From NCBI RefSeq assembly GCF_001730225.1, contig NZ_MIJE01000030.1, positions 62,001 to 126,000 of the forward strand: a stretch of DNA of 64,000 nt. The letters run 5' to 3'. A program made the position numbers and the translations under genes. Below the pieces are notes generated by a model. It ran no database searches. It saw only the letters and a list, made by a program, of their open reading frames with translations, and was not told the DNA's origin. The number at the start of each line of letters is the position of its first letter. Position 1 is the first letter of the stretch. This document shows positions 46,504 to 54,231 of this stretch, one piece after another. The stretch comes from Desulfuribacillus alkaliarsenatis (GTDB lineage Bacteria > Bacillota > Bacilli > Desulfuribacillales > Desulfuribacillaceae).

Positions 46504-46740
46504 ATGCAAGTGGTGGCAATTGATTGTATAGGTGAGATGTGTCCAATCCCTATAATTAAAGCAGAAAAACAACTACAAAACCTTCAGACTGGTGATGAAT
46601 TACACATCAAAACAGATCATAGCTGTACTATGCAAGCCGTAGTAAATCATTTCCAAAGGAAAATGGGTTACCCTAGCTCGTCGGAAGAGATTGATTATGG
46701 AATTTGGAATATTAAGATTCGTAAACAAGTGAAGAAATAA
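46504..46740 (+). CDS. TusA/SirA-family sulfur carrier protein
   Basis: A 78-residue cytoplasmic sulfur carrier. The defining motif CPIPIIKAEK holds the persulfide-accepting Cys about 13 residues from the start. ATG 46504 follows TGGAGG. It lies opposite a LysR gene and beside a YeeE/YedE transporter, the usual genomic partners for sulfur or selenium traffic, and upstream of the molybdoenzyme-rhodanese operon. It may carry sulfur imported by the transporter. The length matches stand-alone TusA rather than YedF fusions. Confidence 0.88.
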   Translation: MQVVAIDCIGEMCPIPIIKAEKQLQNLQTGDELHIKTDHSCTMQAVVNHFQRKMGYPSSSEEIDYGIWNIKIRKQVKK

Positions 46741-46772
46741 AAAGAAAGGGGTTAGCAAAAACCCCTTTCTTT
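46741..46772. terminator. Two-way terminator between tusA-like and LysR genes
   Basis: AAAGAAAGGGGTT (46741-46753) pairs with AACCCCTTTCTTT (46760-46772). It overlaps the LysR stop and suits both directions. Confidence 0.85.
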
Positions 46773-47675
46773 AGATTGCAATAACTCCAGGAACGCATTT
46801 GCAAGACCTGACTTAATACGTTTTGGACTATAGGCGAGACTAATAGTGTGATAGAATAGAAATTCTTTAACACGAATGGCTTTAAGTGTTTTGTAATGGA
46901 GCTCTTTTTTTACAGCTAGCCTTGGAACAATAGATAAGCCACGTTCAGCAGCGACGGATGAGATAATAGAACTCGTCTGATCTAGCTCCATTGTAATATG
47001 TAAGTCCTTGGGATTATATCCCTCTTGTAGTAATTTGGCTTCAATAGTGGAGCGTATTCCTGAGCCTTTTTCTCGGAAAATCCAGTGTAATTTCAGGAAA
47101 TCACTCATGGAGATTTCATCAACATCTTTCCAGTACTCGTTATATGGGGCAATGATAATTAAATCGTCACGGGCAATCCGTTGTAGAATAATGCCTTCAT
47201 CTTTTAATTTAAGCTTATCGTCGTCGTTTATTGGACCTTCGAGAATTGAAAAGTCTACGCTACCATTAAGGGTTAATTCAATAGCTTCACGGGTATTTGA
47301 GCTTTTAGTATTAATTTTACTCTCAGGATATTGCTCGTGGAAAATGTATAAAGTGCAAGGTAAAGCAAACTGCCCAATTGTACTAGAGACTGCAACGGTT
47401 AGCTCCGTTTGATTGTTATTAACACGTTCAACATCTTTTCTTAAATTACAAGCGAGAACTGCAAGCTTTAGTCCGTATTCATAGACAATATGACCAACCT
47501 CTGTTGCCGAAACACCCCGGTTACTACGTTCTAATAATTTGGCATTTAACTGGTTCTCTAACTCTTGTATTTGTAAGCTTAAGGCTGGCTGGCTAATGTG
47601 CAATTCTTTTGCTGCTTTAGAAATACTTCCCAACTTAACAACTAAGCAAAAGGATTCAATGGCAGATAAATTCAC
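46752..47675 (-). CDS. LysR-family regulator divergent from YeeE/YedE transporter
   Basis: A 307-residue LysR regulator. The helix-turn-helix is in SISKAAKELHISQPALSLQIQELENQLNAKLLER, followed by an effector-binding domain of CysB/CysL-like style (SGSVDFSILEGPI-type region). The start codon is GTG with AAGGACGTGA upstream. It diverges from the YeeE/YedE gene with only 60 bases between, containing a TATAATT-N16-AATTATA dyad. By position it probably controls that transporter in response to a sulfur compound; this is inference. Confidence 0.88.
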   Translation of the reverse strand: MNLSAIESFCLVVKLGSISKAAKELHISQPALSLQIQELENQLNAKLLERSNRGVSATEVGHIVYEYGLKLAVLACNLRKDVERVNNNQTELTVAVSSTIGQFALPCTLYIFHEQYPESKINTKSSNTREAIELTLNGSVDFSILEGPINDDDKLKLKDEGIILQRIARDDLIIIAPYNEYWKDVDEISMSDFLKLHWIFREKGSGIRSTIEAKLLQEGYNPKDLHITMELDQTSSIISSVAAERGLSIVPRLAVKKELHYKTLKAIRVKEFLFYHTISLAYSPKRIKSGLANAFLELLQSKERGFC

Positions 47676-47690
47676 TTGAGATCACGTCCT

Positions 47691-47720
47691 TATAATTAAT
47701 GAAGATAGTATAAAATTATA
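47691..47720. promoter_or_regulatory. Dyad in the LysR/YeeE divergent gap
   Basis: TATAATT (47691-47697) and AATTATA (47714-47720) form an inverted repeat overlapping the divergent promoters. LysR proteins bind such AT-rich dyads, but the AT content makes chance likely. Confidence 0.3.
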
Positions 47721-47735
47721 GTGAGGAGGGGCGTT

Positions 47736-48938
47736 ATGAACAAAGAGAAGCAAAGACAGGTCGGCTACATGATACTTGGTGCAAGTGCGGTGCTTCTACT
47801 AATTACATCATTAATGTCCCATTATAATATAGCTATAGCTTGGTTTTTAGGTTTATCCTTTGGCTTTGTATTTCAACGCTCACGCTTTTGTACAGTGGGA
47901 GCTATTAGGGATGTATTCTTATTACAAAACTTTACATTAGCAAAAAGCATCTTGTTATATCTAGCCCTAGCTACTTCAATATTTGGATTTCTCTATGCAG
48001 TTTCTTTGCAAACACCGATTACAATTACAAGTAAGCTTGAAGCGGTCGGAATCTTAACTGTCATAGGTGCATTTGTGTTTGGTATCGGTATGGTTATAGC
48101 TGGCGGCTGTGCCTCTGGTACATTAATACGAATGGGTGAAGGTTTGGTTATGCAATGGTGGGCATTTTTAGGTCTTATTTCTGGTCTTCTCATCGGTAGT
48201 TGGACTTACCCATTGTATGTTGATTATAACTATGGCTTTCCGCAGCTATTTCTAGCAGATAGCTTTGGTATAGGTGGTGCAATGGTGGCACAATTACTGG
48301 TCCTTGCATCCATATACCTGACCTTTAAATGGGTCGAGACAAAAAATCAATATGATATCAATTACGCTAATGCAACTGAAGTAAGCAACAAAGCGAGCGA
48401 GGAAGTAGCAGCAACAAATTTTAAAAATTATAAGAAAGTTTCAGTAGAGAATCTGCTTAAGCCCTGGTCCTACAAATGGGGGGCAATAAGCTTAGCGATT
48501 TTAACATCACTGGTATTCCTCTGGAATAAAACCTGGGGAATTACTGGCGGATTGACCCATTTGTTTGCAGGTCTTACAAATAAATTTTTTATAAATATTA
48601 GCCAATGGGAGATTTTCGCTCGTGTTATTGATCAATCTGAAATCTTACTATGGCATCCATTAGTCCCACTTGTAATCGCTATGGTAGTAGGCTCCTTTAT
48701 GTCAGCTCTATTAGCTGGTGAATTCCGAATTCGCTCTGTTGCCCATAACCGTTTTGTAGTTTCAGCGCTCGTGGGCGGGTTTCTTATGGGAATTGGAGCT
48801 CGATTAGCTAACGGCTGTAATGTTAGTGCCGTTATGTCGGGTATTCCTTCATTATCCCTCCATGGCTGGGTGTTTTTATTGTTTATGACATTAGGAGTGC
48901 TTGTAGGGATAAGGATTCTAACTCGCTACTTAGTTTGA
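47736..48938 (+). CDS. YeeE/YedE-family sulfur-compound transporter
   Basis: A polytopic membrane protein of 400 residues with about ten or more hydrophobic segments. The two half-repeats each carry the family cysteine motifs: FQRSRFCTVGAIRD and GGCASGTLIRMGEG in the first half, GARLANGCNVSAVMSG in the second. TsuA, the characterised member, imports thiosulfate through such cysteines. ATG 47736 follows GAGGAGGGG. A TusA-like protein and LysR regulator are adjacent. It ends in a strong hairpin before the molybdoenzyme operon. Thiosulfate, sulfite or another sulfur species is the likely cargo. Confidence 0.88.
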   Translation: MNKEKQRQVGYMILGASAVLLLITSLMSHYNIAIAWFLGLSFGFVFQRSRFCTVGAIRDVFLLQNFTLAKSILLYLALATSIFGFLYAVSLQTPITITSKLEAVGILTVIGAFVFGIGMVIAGGCASGTLIRMGEGLVMQWWAFLGLISGLLIGSWTYPLYVDYNYGFPQLFLADSFGIGGAMVAQLLVLASIYLTFKWVETKNQYDINYANATEVSNKASEEVAATNFKNYKKVSVENLLKPWSYKWGAISLAILTSLVFLWNKTWGITGGLTHLFAGLTNKFFINISQWEIFARVIDQSEILLWHPLVPLVIAMVVGSFMSALLAGEFRIRSVAHNRFVVSALVGGFLMGIGARLANGCNVSAVMSGIPSLSLHGWVFLLFMTLGVLVGIRILTRYLV

Positions 48939-49015
48939 AGCTCTTACACTATTTCATTACTATTGATGGTAGTCTATAGCTTATAAAAACAGCATAATCG
49001 ATTTTTATAATTATT

Positions 49016-49053
49016 ACAAACATATCCTTCAGCGAAGGATATGTTTGTTTTTT
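49016..49053 (+). terminator. Terminator of the YeeE/YedE gene
   Basis: A perfect 15-bp stem (49016-49030 with 49034-49048) with loop AGC is followed by a run of T. Confidence 0.9.
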
Positions 49054-49149
49054 ATGGCTATAAAAATTTCTTATGGCACTTTTTGAAGCTCAGACTGCTG
49101 TTATGCGAAAACGGAATAGTACTCAAAAAATTTATGAATTTTTGATGAA

Positions 49150-49178
49150 TTGACCTGTGACATTTGCCGCAATATAGT
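49150..49178 (+). promoter_or_regulatory. Promoter of the PsrABC-like operon with TGTGA half-site in the spacer
   Basis: TTGACC (49150-49155), 17 bases, TATAGT (49173-49178) is a good vegetative promoter. The spacer starts with TGTGACATTTGCCGCA, one perfect TGTGA half-site with a poor partner. A regulator bound here would be expected to repress. Confidence 0.55.
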
Positions 49179-49272
49179 GGAAATAGAATCAAGGATTCTT
49201 CACAAAGCAGTTGCAAAAAAGCTATCTGAATAAAACATTTCATTTATAAAGGTGAAGGAAAGGAGTAATCGT

Positions 49273-51459
49273 ATGAATAAGTTCAACCGTCGTACCTTCC
49301 TAAAAGCGACGGCCGCAGCGAGCGCTGTTGCTGCTGTGCCTGTTTATCTGAATTTCTCAGAGCACAAAAAAGTAGCTTCTGAAGCTCCACTTAAAAAAGT
49401 GTGGACCCAGTGTAATGGCTGTTCTAGTATGTGCACCAAAGCTGTTTACTCGAAGAACAACCGACTTTGGAAAGTAGAAGGACATCCATTACACCTAAAA
49501 GCTGGAGGAAGACTATGTGCTCGTGGTCATGGAGTTGCTATTGATGTATATAATCCATCAAGAGTAGATCAACCGTACAAGAGAGTGGGGGATAGTTTTG
49601 AACCAATTAGTTGGGAACAAGCTAACGCTGAAATTGGTGAAAAACTTACAAATATTGTAGACCAACACTCAGGAGATTCAGTACTTTGGGTAGAGCATGG
49701 TCCTAGAGGTAAATTCTATGCTGATATTTTCCTAGACTTAATTGGTTCGCCGAACTATTGTACACACTATTCAACATGCTTTACATCGAAAACTAATGTA
49801 TGGCCTAAGATGGTAGGATCTTCATTAGCGGCTGACCACGAAAATGCAGATTATTTATTATTTGCAGGTCGTAACTTTGCCGGTGGGATTATTCCAAACG
49901 GTATGTCAAAAATCCATAAAGCTCTAGAACGAGGCGCCAAATTAGTAGTTGTCGATCCAAAGTACAATGAAATGGCAAAACTCGCTGATGAGTGGATACC
50001 TATTCGTCCAGGTACAGATTTAGCATTCTTCTTAGGGATTGCCCACACTCTCATCTCTGAGAATCTATACGACTATAGATTTATTGGTCGTCATGTTCAC
50101 GGGTTTTATGAGTTTTGGGAAGCGAACAAAACTGCCGATGCTGACTGGGCTGCTGAGGTTACAGGCATTCCAGCAGAAACTATTCGCAGAATAGCTAGAG
50201 AGATGGCAGCAAAAGCGCCTAAAGCTATCCTAGAACCAGGTTGGCATGGTCTTCATGCACACTATGCAAATAGTACCCAAACGGCACAGATGAACGTTAT
50301 TGTGAATGCCTTACTAGGCAACTTCTATAAAATTGGAGGATTGTATCCTGCACAGAATGTACCATTTGGTTCAGTTGATCGTAAAATTCCACGATTCAAG
50401 CGTCGAGGCGACAGAGCTGATGGAGCAGGTGTAGCTGGAAAGTATCCAACAGTTGAGCCAGGGCGCGGAATTGCTCAGCTTACACCGAAGTTGATTGAAG
50501 ATGGCACTATCAAAGCAGTATTTATATATCATTACAACCCATTACGTACGGCACCAAATCCAGAAGAACAGAAAAAAATCAAAAATGCCGAGCTTGTGGT
50601 TGTAATTCCAACAGATTGGAATGAAACAGCAGTTTACACAGCTGATTATGTATTACCAGAACATTACTATTTGGAAAGAACGGAAGCCCCTCGTAATGTT
50701 AATGGTCATGTGGCACACATTTATCCACAAATAGCAATACGTCAAACGGCGCTTGAGCCAATTCATAACACAAGACACCTTAAGGACATAATTGATGGAA
50801 TAGCAACATCTATGGGATATGAAGGGTATTTTGATTTTACGTTAGATGAAGAGGTTGAAGCAGCACTTACAACGATTGAAGATGTTAGTCGCGAACGATT
50901 GTATGAGGAAGGTGTAATAGAATTCACTAGTCATTTCGTAGAAGGAATTCCATCCGAGCATAATACTTCAACAGGAAAAGTCAATTTCAGTGTACCTGAG
51001 TATGCAGAGCATGGATTTAGTGGATTCCCAACATGGGTACCACCGGCTACTTGGCCGAAAGCAGAGAATGAATTCCGTTTAATTCATGGAAAACAACCAT
51101 GGCATTCCCATAGTGTCACTTCAAATAATCCATACCTGTTAGAAATGACGAAAAAATATAACGGAGAATGGATGTGGATGAACGCAATACGTGCTGAAAA
51201 ACTTGGCATTAAAAATGGTGATGTTGTAACAATTCACTCGTCCGTATCCACGAAACAAGCGAAAGTTAAAGTTACTGAATTGCTACACCCTGACTGTGTC
51301 TGGGTTGCAAACTCCTATGGTAACTATTCGCCAAGACAAAAGAACGGTTATGGGATAGGTGTAAACTTTAATGACTTCCTGGAGGTAATGGTTGAGCCAA
51401 TGGCAGGCGGAACTAATTGCCAAGAAATAATTGTAAGCATTACAAAGGGGGTAAGCTAA
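49273..51459 (+). CDS. Molybdopterin oxidoreductase catalytic subunit, PsrA/PhsA-like (sulfur-compound reductase)
   Basis: The catalytic subunit of a DMSO-reductase-family respiratory enzyme, 728 residues. The twin-arginine signal NRRTFLKA shows folded export. An N-terminal [4Fe-4S] site is Cys47, 50, 54 and 82 (C-x2-C-x3-C-x27-C). Cys169 in HYSTCF is the probable Mo ligand, as in polysulfide and thiosulfate reductases. The 728-residue length is nearer PsrA/PhsA than the larger arsenate reductase ArrA. ATG 49273 follows AAGGAG. Ferredoxin subunit, NrfD anchor and TorD follow, and rhodanese lipoproteins complete the operon, favouring polysulfide, sulfur or thiosulfate as acceptor. The substrate is inferred, not read. 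Confidence 0.88.
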   Translation: MNKFNRRTFLKATAAASAVAAVPVYLNFSEHKKVASEAPLKKVWTQCNGCSSMCTKAVYSKNNRLWKVEGHPLHLKAGGRLCARGHGVAIDVYNPSRVDQPYKRVGDSFEPISWEQANAEIGEKLTNIVDQHSGDSVLWVEHGPRGKFYADIFLDLIGSPNYCTHYSTCFTSKTNVWPKMVGSSLAADHENADYLLFAGRNFAGGIIPNGMSKIHKALERGAKLVVVDPKYNEMAKLADEWIPIRPGTDLAFFLGIAHTLISENLYDYRFIGRHVHGFYEFWEANKTADADWAAEVTGIPAETIRRIAREMAAKAPKAILEPGWHGLHAHYANSTQTAQMNVIVNALLGNFYKIGGLYPAQNVPFGSVDRKIPRFKRRGDRADGAGVAGKYPTVEPGRGIAQLTPKLIEDGTIKAVFIYHYNPLRTAPNPEEQKKIKNAELVVVIPTDWNETAVYTADYVLPEHYYLERTEAPRNVNGHVAHIYPQIAIRQTALEPIHNTRHLKDIIDGIATSMGYEGYFDFTLDEEVEAALTTIEDVSRERLYEEGVIEFTSHFVEGIPSEHNTSTGKVNFSVPEYAEHGFSGFPTWVPPATWPKAENEFRLIHGKQPWHSHSVTSNNPYLLEMTKKYNGEWMWMNAIRAEKLGIKNGDVVTIHSSVSTKQAKVKVTELLHPDCVWVANSYGNYSPRQKNGYGIGVNFNDFLEVMVEPMAGGTNCQEIIVSITKGVS

Positions 51460-51460
51460 G

Positions 51461-52000
51461 ATGGCTAAATTCGGAATGTTAATAGATGCTTCCCGTTGTA
51501 CTGGATGCGGAGCCTGCCAAATTGCTTGCCAAATGCAGCACCAACTACCGCCACACTTGCAATTTAATCGTTTAGAGTTTAGAGAGCGTGGCAAATATCC
51601 AAATGTACGACAGGAAATCGTACCTGTTCAATGTATGCATTGTGACAACCCACCGTGTTTACATGTATGTCCAACACACGCGACATATAAGCGCTCAGAT
51701 GGATTAGTGCTAGTTGATCATAGGAAGTGTATAGGATGTAAATACTGTATGACGGCCTGCCCTTACGATGTGCGGACATTAAACGATGATCGTGTACCAG
51801 AGAAGTGTAAGTTCTGTGCTGATACTGTAGTTCAAGGTGAAGAGCCGCCGTGTGCAAGCACATGTATGTGTGGCGTTCGTACTTTTGGTGACTTGGATGA
51901 CCCAAATAGTGAAATTAGTAAAAAGATGGCTAAGGTTGATGTGTATCAACTTATTACTGAAAAAGGCACAAAACCAAGAATCTATTATGTAAAGAAATAG
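51461..52000 (+). CDS. Four-cluster ferredoxin subunit, PsrB-like
   Basis: The electron-transfer subunit linking the membrane anchor to the molybdoenzyme, 179 residues. Sixteen cysteines in four groups fit four [4Fe-4S] clusters: CTGCGACQIAC, CMHCDNPPCLHVC, CIGCKYCMTAC, and CKFC plus CASTC. It has no signal and would be exported with the Tat subunit. The start codon lies one base after the stop of the catalytic gene, so the two are tightly coupled. Confidence 0.93.
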   Translation: MAKFGMLIDASRCTGCGACQIACQMQHQLPPHLQFNRLEFRERGKYPNVRQEIVPVQCMHCDNPPCLHVCPTHATYKRSDGLVLVDHRKCIGCKYCMTACPYDVRTLNDDRVPEKCKFCADTVVQGEEPPCASTCMCGVRTFGDLDDPNSEISKKMAKVDVYQLITEKGTKPRIYYVKK

Positions 52001-52015
52001 TGTGGAGGTGAGAAC

Positions 52016-53188
52016 GTGAGTAAAGCAAAATTATGGATGATTATTTCAGCCGTTATGATAGTAATCGGAATAATAGGTGGAGCATTGATTGTAATCAATG
52101 GAGAATCTGCCATGGGAACAACAGACCGTGTACCATGGGGAGCGATGATAGGGGCATATGTATTCTTTGTAGTTTCTAGTACAGGATTATGCCTAGTATC
52201 TTCCTTAGGCCACGTGTTTGGAATTGAGAGATTTGAAATTATAGGCAAGCGTGCAGTCACATTTGCCATCATAACTCTTCTAGCAGGATTTGTCGTGATT
52301 GGACTTGAACTGGGAAGCCCCCTAAATATGATATGGATTCTATTCACACCAAATTTCATGTCAGCAATTTGGTGGATGGGAGCACTATATGGACTGTATA
52401 TGGTTCTGCTGTTCGTTGAATTATTCTTTATGATTAAGAATAATCACAAGTATGCAACTATAGCTGGAACATTAGCATTTATTTCAGCGATTGCTGCCCA
52501 CAGTAACCTAGGTGCTGTATTCGGATTTATCAATGCCAGACCATTCTGGGCAGGACCGTATCTATCAATCTACTTTATCATGTCAGCGTTCTTGTCAGGG
52601 GCTGCTATTCTCTCAATCATGTTTTACTTTGTAGAGAAAAAAGGTGGAACGGTTAAATACAAAGGAGAACATATCGTACCAGTACTAGGTAAGTTACTTG
52701 CTATGTTTATTGGAATGACGATGTTCTTCGTAACTTGGAAGTTAATTACTGGATTATATGGTGGTATGTACGGTAAGTACGAAGGTGTAATGGCGCTTAT
52801 CAGTGGGCCATTGGCATTTAATTTCTGGGTCTTTGAAGTAGGATTTGGCATGCTTATACCATTCCTAATTCTTATGCTACCAGGCGGTTTCCAAGTGAGG
52901 CGAGTCTTTATCGCTTCGGTTTTCACAATGATTGGGATATTCTTCATGCGTTACGATTTAGTCGTGGCTGGTCAGATTGTACCACTTAAAGTCGTAGATG
53001 GACTACAAGAAACGGTGCTACATGTATACCATACTGCATTACCAGCGTGGGGAGTTATCATCGGAGCACTAGGGATGGCATTGTTCTTATTCTTGCTAGC
53101 TGAGCAAAAGCTACCGCTAGACTATAAAGAGCATGCACATGAAGAACCAGCAGAAAAAGCAGAGAAAGTTGTAAACGCAGAAGCATAA
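52016..53188 (+). CDS. NrfD/PsrC-type membrane anchor subunit
   Basis: The quinone-interacting membrane subunit of the reductase, 390 residues with about ten hydrophobic segments. The pattern RVPWGAMIGAYVFFVVSSTGLCLVSSLGH near the N-terminus and HSNLGAVFG in the centre are typical of NrfD-like anchors. A charged Glu/Lys tail ends the protein. GTG 52016 follows TGGAGGTGAG. It probably oxidises menaquinol and delivers electrons to the ferredoxin subunit. Confidence 0.92.
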   Translation: MSKAKLWMIISAVMIVIGIIGGALIVINGESAMGTTDRVPWGAMIGAYVFFVVSSTGLCLVSSLGHVFGIERFEIIGKRAVTFAIITLLAGFVVIGLELGSPLNMIWILFTPNFMSAIWWMGALYGLYMVLLFVELFFMIKNNHKYATIAGTLAFISAIAAHSNLGAVFGFINARPFWAGPYLSIYFIMSAFLSGAAILSIMFYFVEKKGGTVKYKGEHIVPVLGKLLAMFIGMTMFFVTWKLITGLYGGMYGKYEGVMALISGPLAFNFWVFEVGFGMLIPFLILMLPGGFQVRRVFIASVFTMIGIFFMRYDLVVAGQIVPLKVVDGLQETVLHVYHTALPAWGVIIGALGMALFLFLLAEQKLPLDYKEHAHEEPAEKAEKVVNAEA

Positions 53189-53223
53189 TCAGTAACTTAC
53201 TACAGGGGAAGGTGTTGGCGCGT

Positions 53224-53850
53224 ATGCAAAACAATATGCAAAAGCAAGCAATGGTCGAAATGTTTCAATTATTAGCTGAGTTTTACAAATATCCAAATCG
53301 TGAATTCTATGAATATATCAGTGAGGAAAACATCCAAGAAGAGCTGAAACAGCTGGTCAATGGAGCGGGTATGGATTTTGCAATTCAAATCTACAAACCA
53401 TTTGCGAGCTTTGATGAAATGCGTATTGAATATACCCGTGCCTTTATAGGTATAGATAAACCAGCAGCAACTCCTGTGGAGTCGATATACAAGGTCTGGA
53501 CAACAGACGAAACAGCTACAATGGCTTTTGCAAAAAGCAAGGGTTATCTGATGGGAGATAGCGCCCTGCATGTACAACATTTGCTCGAGAAATTTCAACT
53601 AGAAATACCTGAAGAATTAGGTAAGAAACCTGATCATATAAGCGTTCTACTAGAACTGCAAAGTTACATTCTAGAACACGAGAGTGATGAGGCGGCCTTA
53701 CAATTTGCAAAAGATCATTTCGATTGGATTCGAGATTTTAAGCAAGAAATTGAAAAGGTTGAAGGCCATGAGTTTTATATATACACCACTGAGCTATTAA
53801 TTGATGTAATAGAAGAAACGAAAGTGCTCTTAACGAAAAATATAAAATAA
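53224..53850 (+). CDS. TorD/DmsD-family molybdoenzyme chaperone
   Basis: A cytoplasmic chaperone of about 208 residues that holds the Tat substrate until cofactor insertion. Family motifs are EYTRAFIGI and PDHISVLLELQSYI, the second being the usual E/P-D-H signature. It is all-helical by composition. ATG 53224 has AAGGTG 9 bases upstream; GTG 53212 and TTG 53215 are in frame but overlap that site. Its place after psrC-like is common for Tat-exported reductases. Confidence 0.9.
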   Translation: MQNNMQKQAMVEMFQLLAEFYKYPNREFYEYISEENIQEELKQLVNGAGMDFAIQIYKPFASFDEMRIEYTRAFIGIDKPAATPVESIYKVWTTDETATMAFAKSKGYLMGDSALHVQHLLEKFQLEIPEELGKKPDHISVLLELQSYILEHESDEAALQFAKDHFDWIRDFKQEIEKVEGHEFYIYTTELLIDVIEETKVLLTKNIK

Positions 53851-53856
53851 GTAACT

Positions 53857-53902
53857 AAACAATCAGACAATTAAACAATCAGACAATTAAACAATCATAC
53901 TA
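53857..53902 (+). repeat. Short 16-base tandem repeat (2.6 copies)
   Basis: AAACAATCAGACAATT occurs at 53857-53872 and 53873-53888, with a partial third copy after. It lies between the TorD gene and the small lipoprotein gene. It is too short and has no spacers for a CRISPR array; it may be slippage. Confidence 0.7.
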
Positions 53903-53932
53903 TTAACAACTAAACCCTTAAGGAGGGATAAT

Positions 53933-54127
53933 ATGACAGCTTTGCGGAAAAAACTTCTTGTGCTACTCGTTGTATTTCTATGCTCTGCTACCATTGTTGG
54001 GTGTAAGGGTGTACCTGTAAAGCAAGTAGAGGAACCTGCCAAGCCAGTTGTTTCTAATTTAGCTAAATACGAGGCTCCGGAGAGAACGGAAGCACCTGAA
54101 CCTCAAGCATCAACAGGAATTGGCTGA
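53933..54127 (+). CDS. Small lipoprotein of unknown function in the reductase operon
   Basis: A 64-residue predicted lipoprotein. AAGGAGGG lies just before the ATG. The signal has a Lys-rich start, a hydrophobic core and lipobox TIVGC (Cys about 24). Only 40 residues follow, rich in Pro, Glu and Ala, with no cysteine and no recognisable domain. It may be a tether or a subunit of the surface sulfur complex; it has no assigned family that I recognise. Confidence 0.7.
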   Translation: MTALRKKLLVLLVVFLCSATIVGCKGVPVKQVEEPAKPVVSNLAKYEAPERTEAPEPQASTGIG

Positions 54128-54231
54128 GGCTAGAACAACTAGATTTGCTGGAAGCAAATCATAAGTTAAGTACAAGTTAAAAAATAAAAAATCAACGAGC
54201 TAAACAAGTCAAATGAAGGAGGGGAATCCTT

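Larger units (their letters stand above)
48939..49272 (+). other. 334-base gap upstream of the molybdoenzyme operon
   Basis: No gene is seen. It contains the YeeE/YedE terminator (49016-49053) and the operon promoter (49150-49178). About 85 bases of leader follow, including a short GAATC-AAG-GATTC repeat. Confidence 0.65.

Noticed and set aside
49273-51459. Respiratory arsenate reductase ArrA
   Set aside because: ArrA also has a Cys ligand and the same cluster spacing, but it is usually well over 800 residues, and the rhodanese partners point to sulfur chemistry. It cannot be fully excluded without alignment.
53857-53902. CRISPR-like tandem repeats
   Set aside because: Units are 16 bases and adjacent with no spacers, and no cas genes are nearby; it is a simple tandem repeat.
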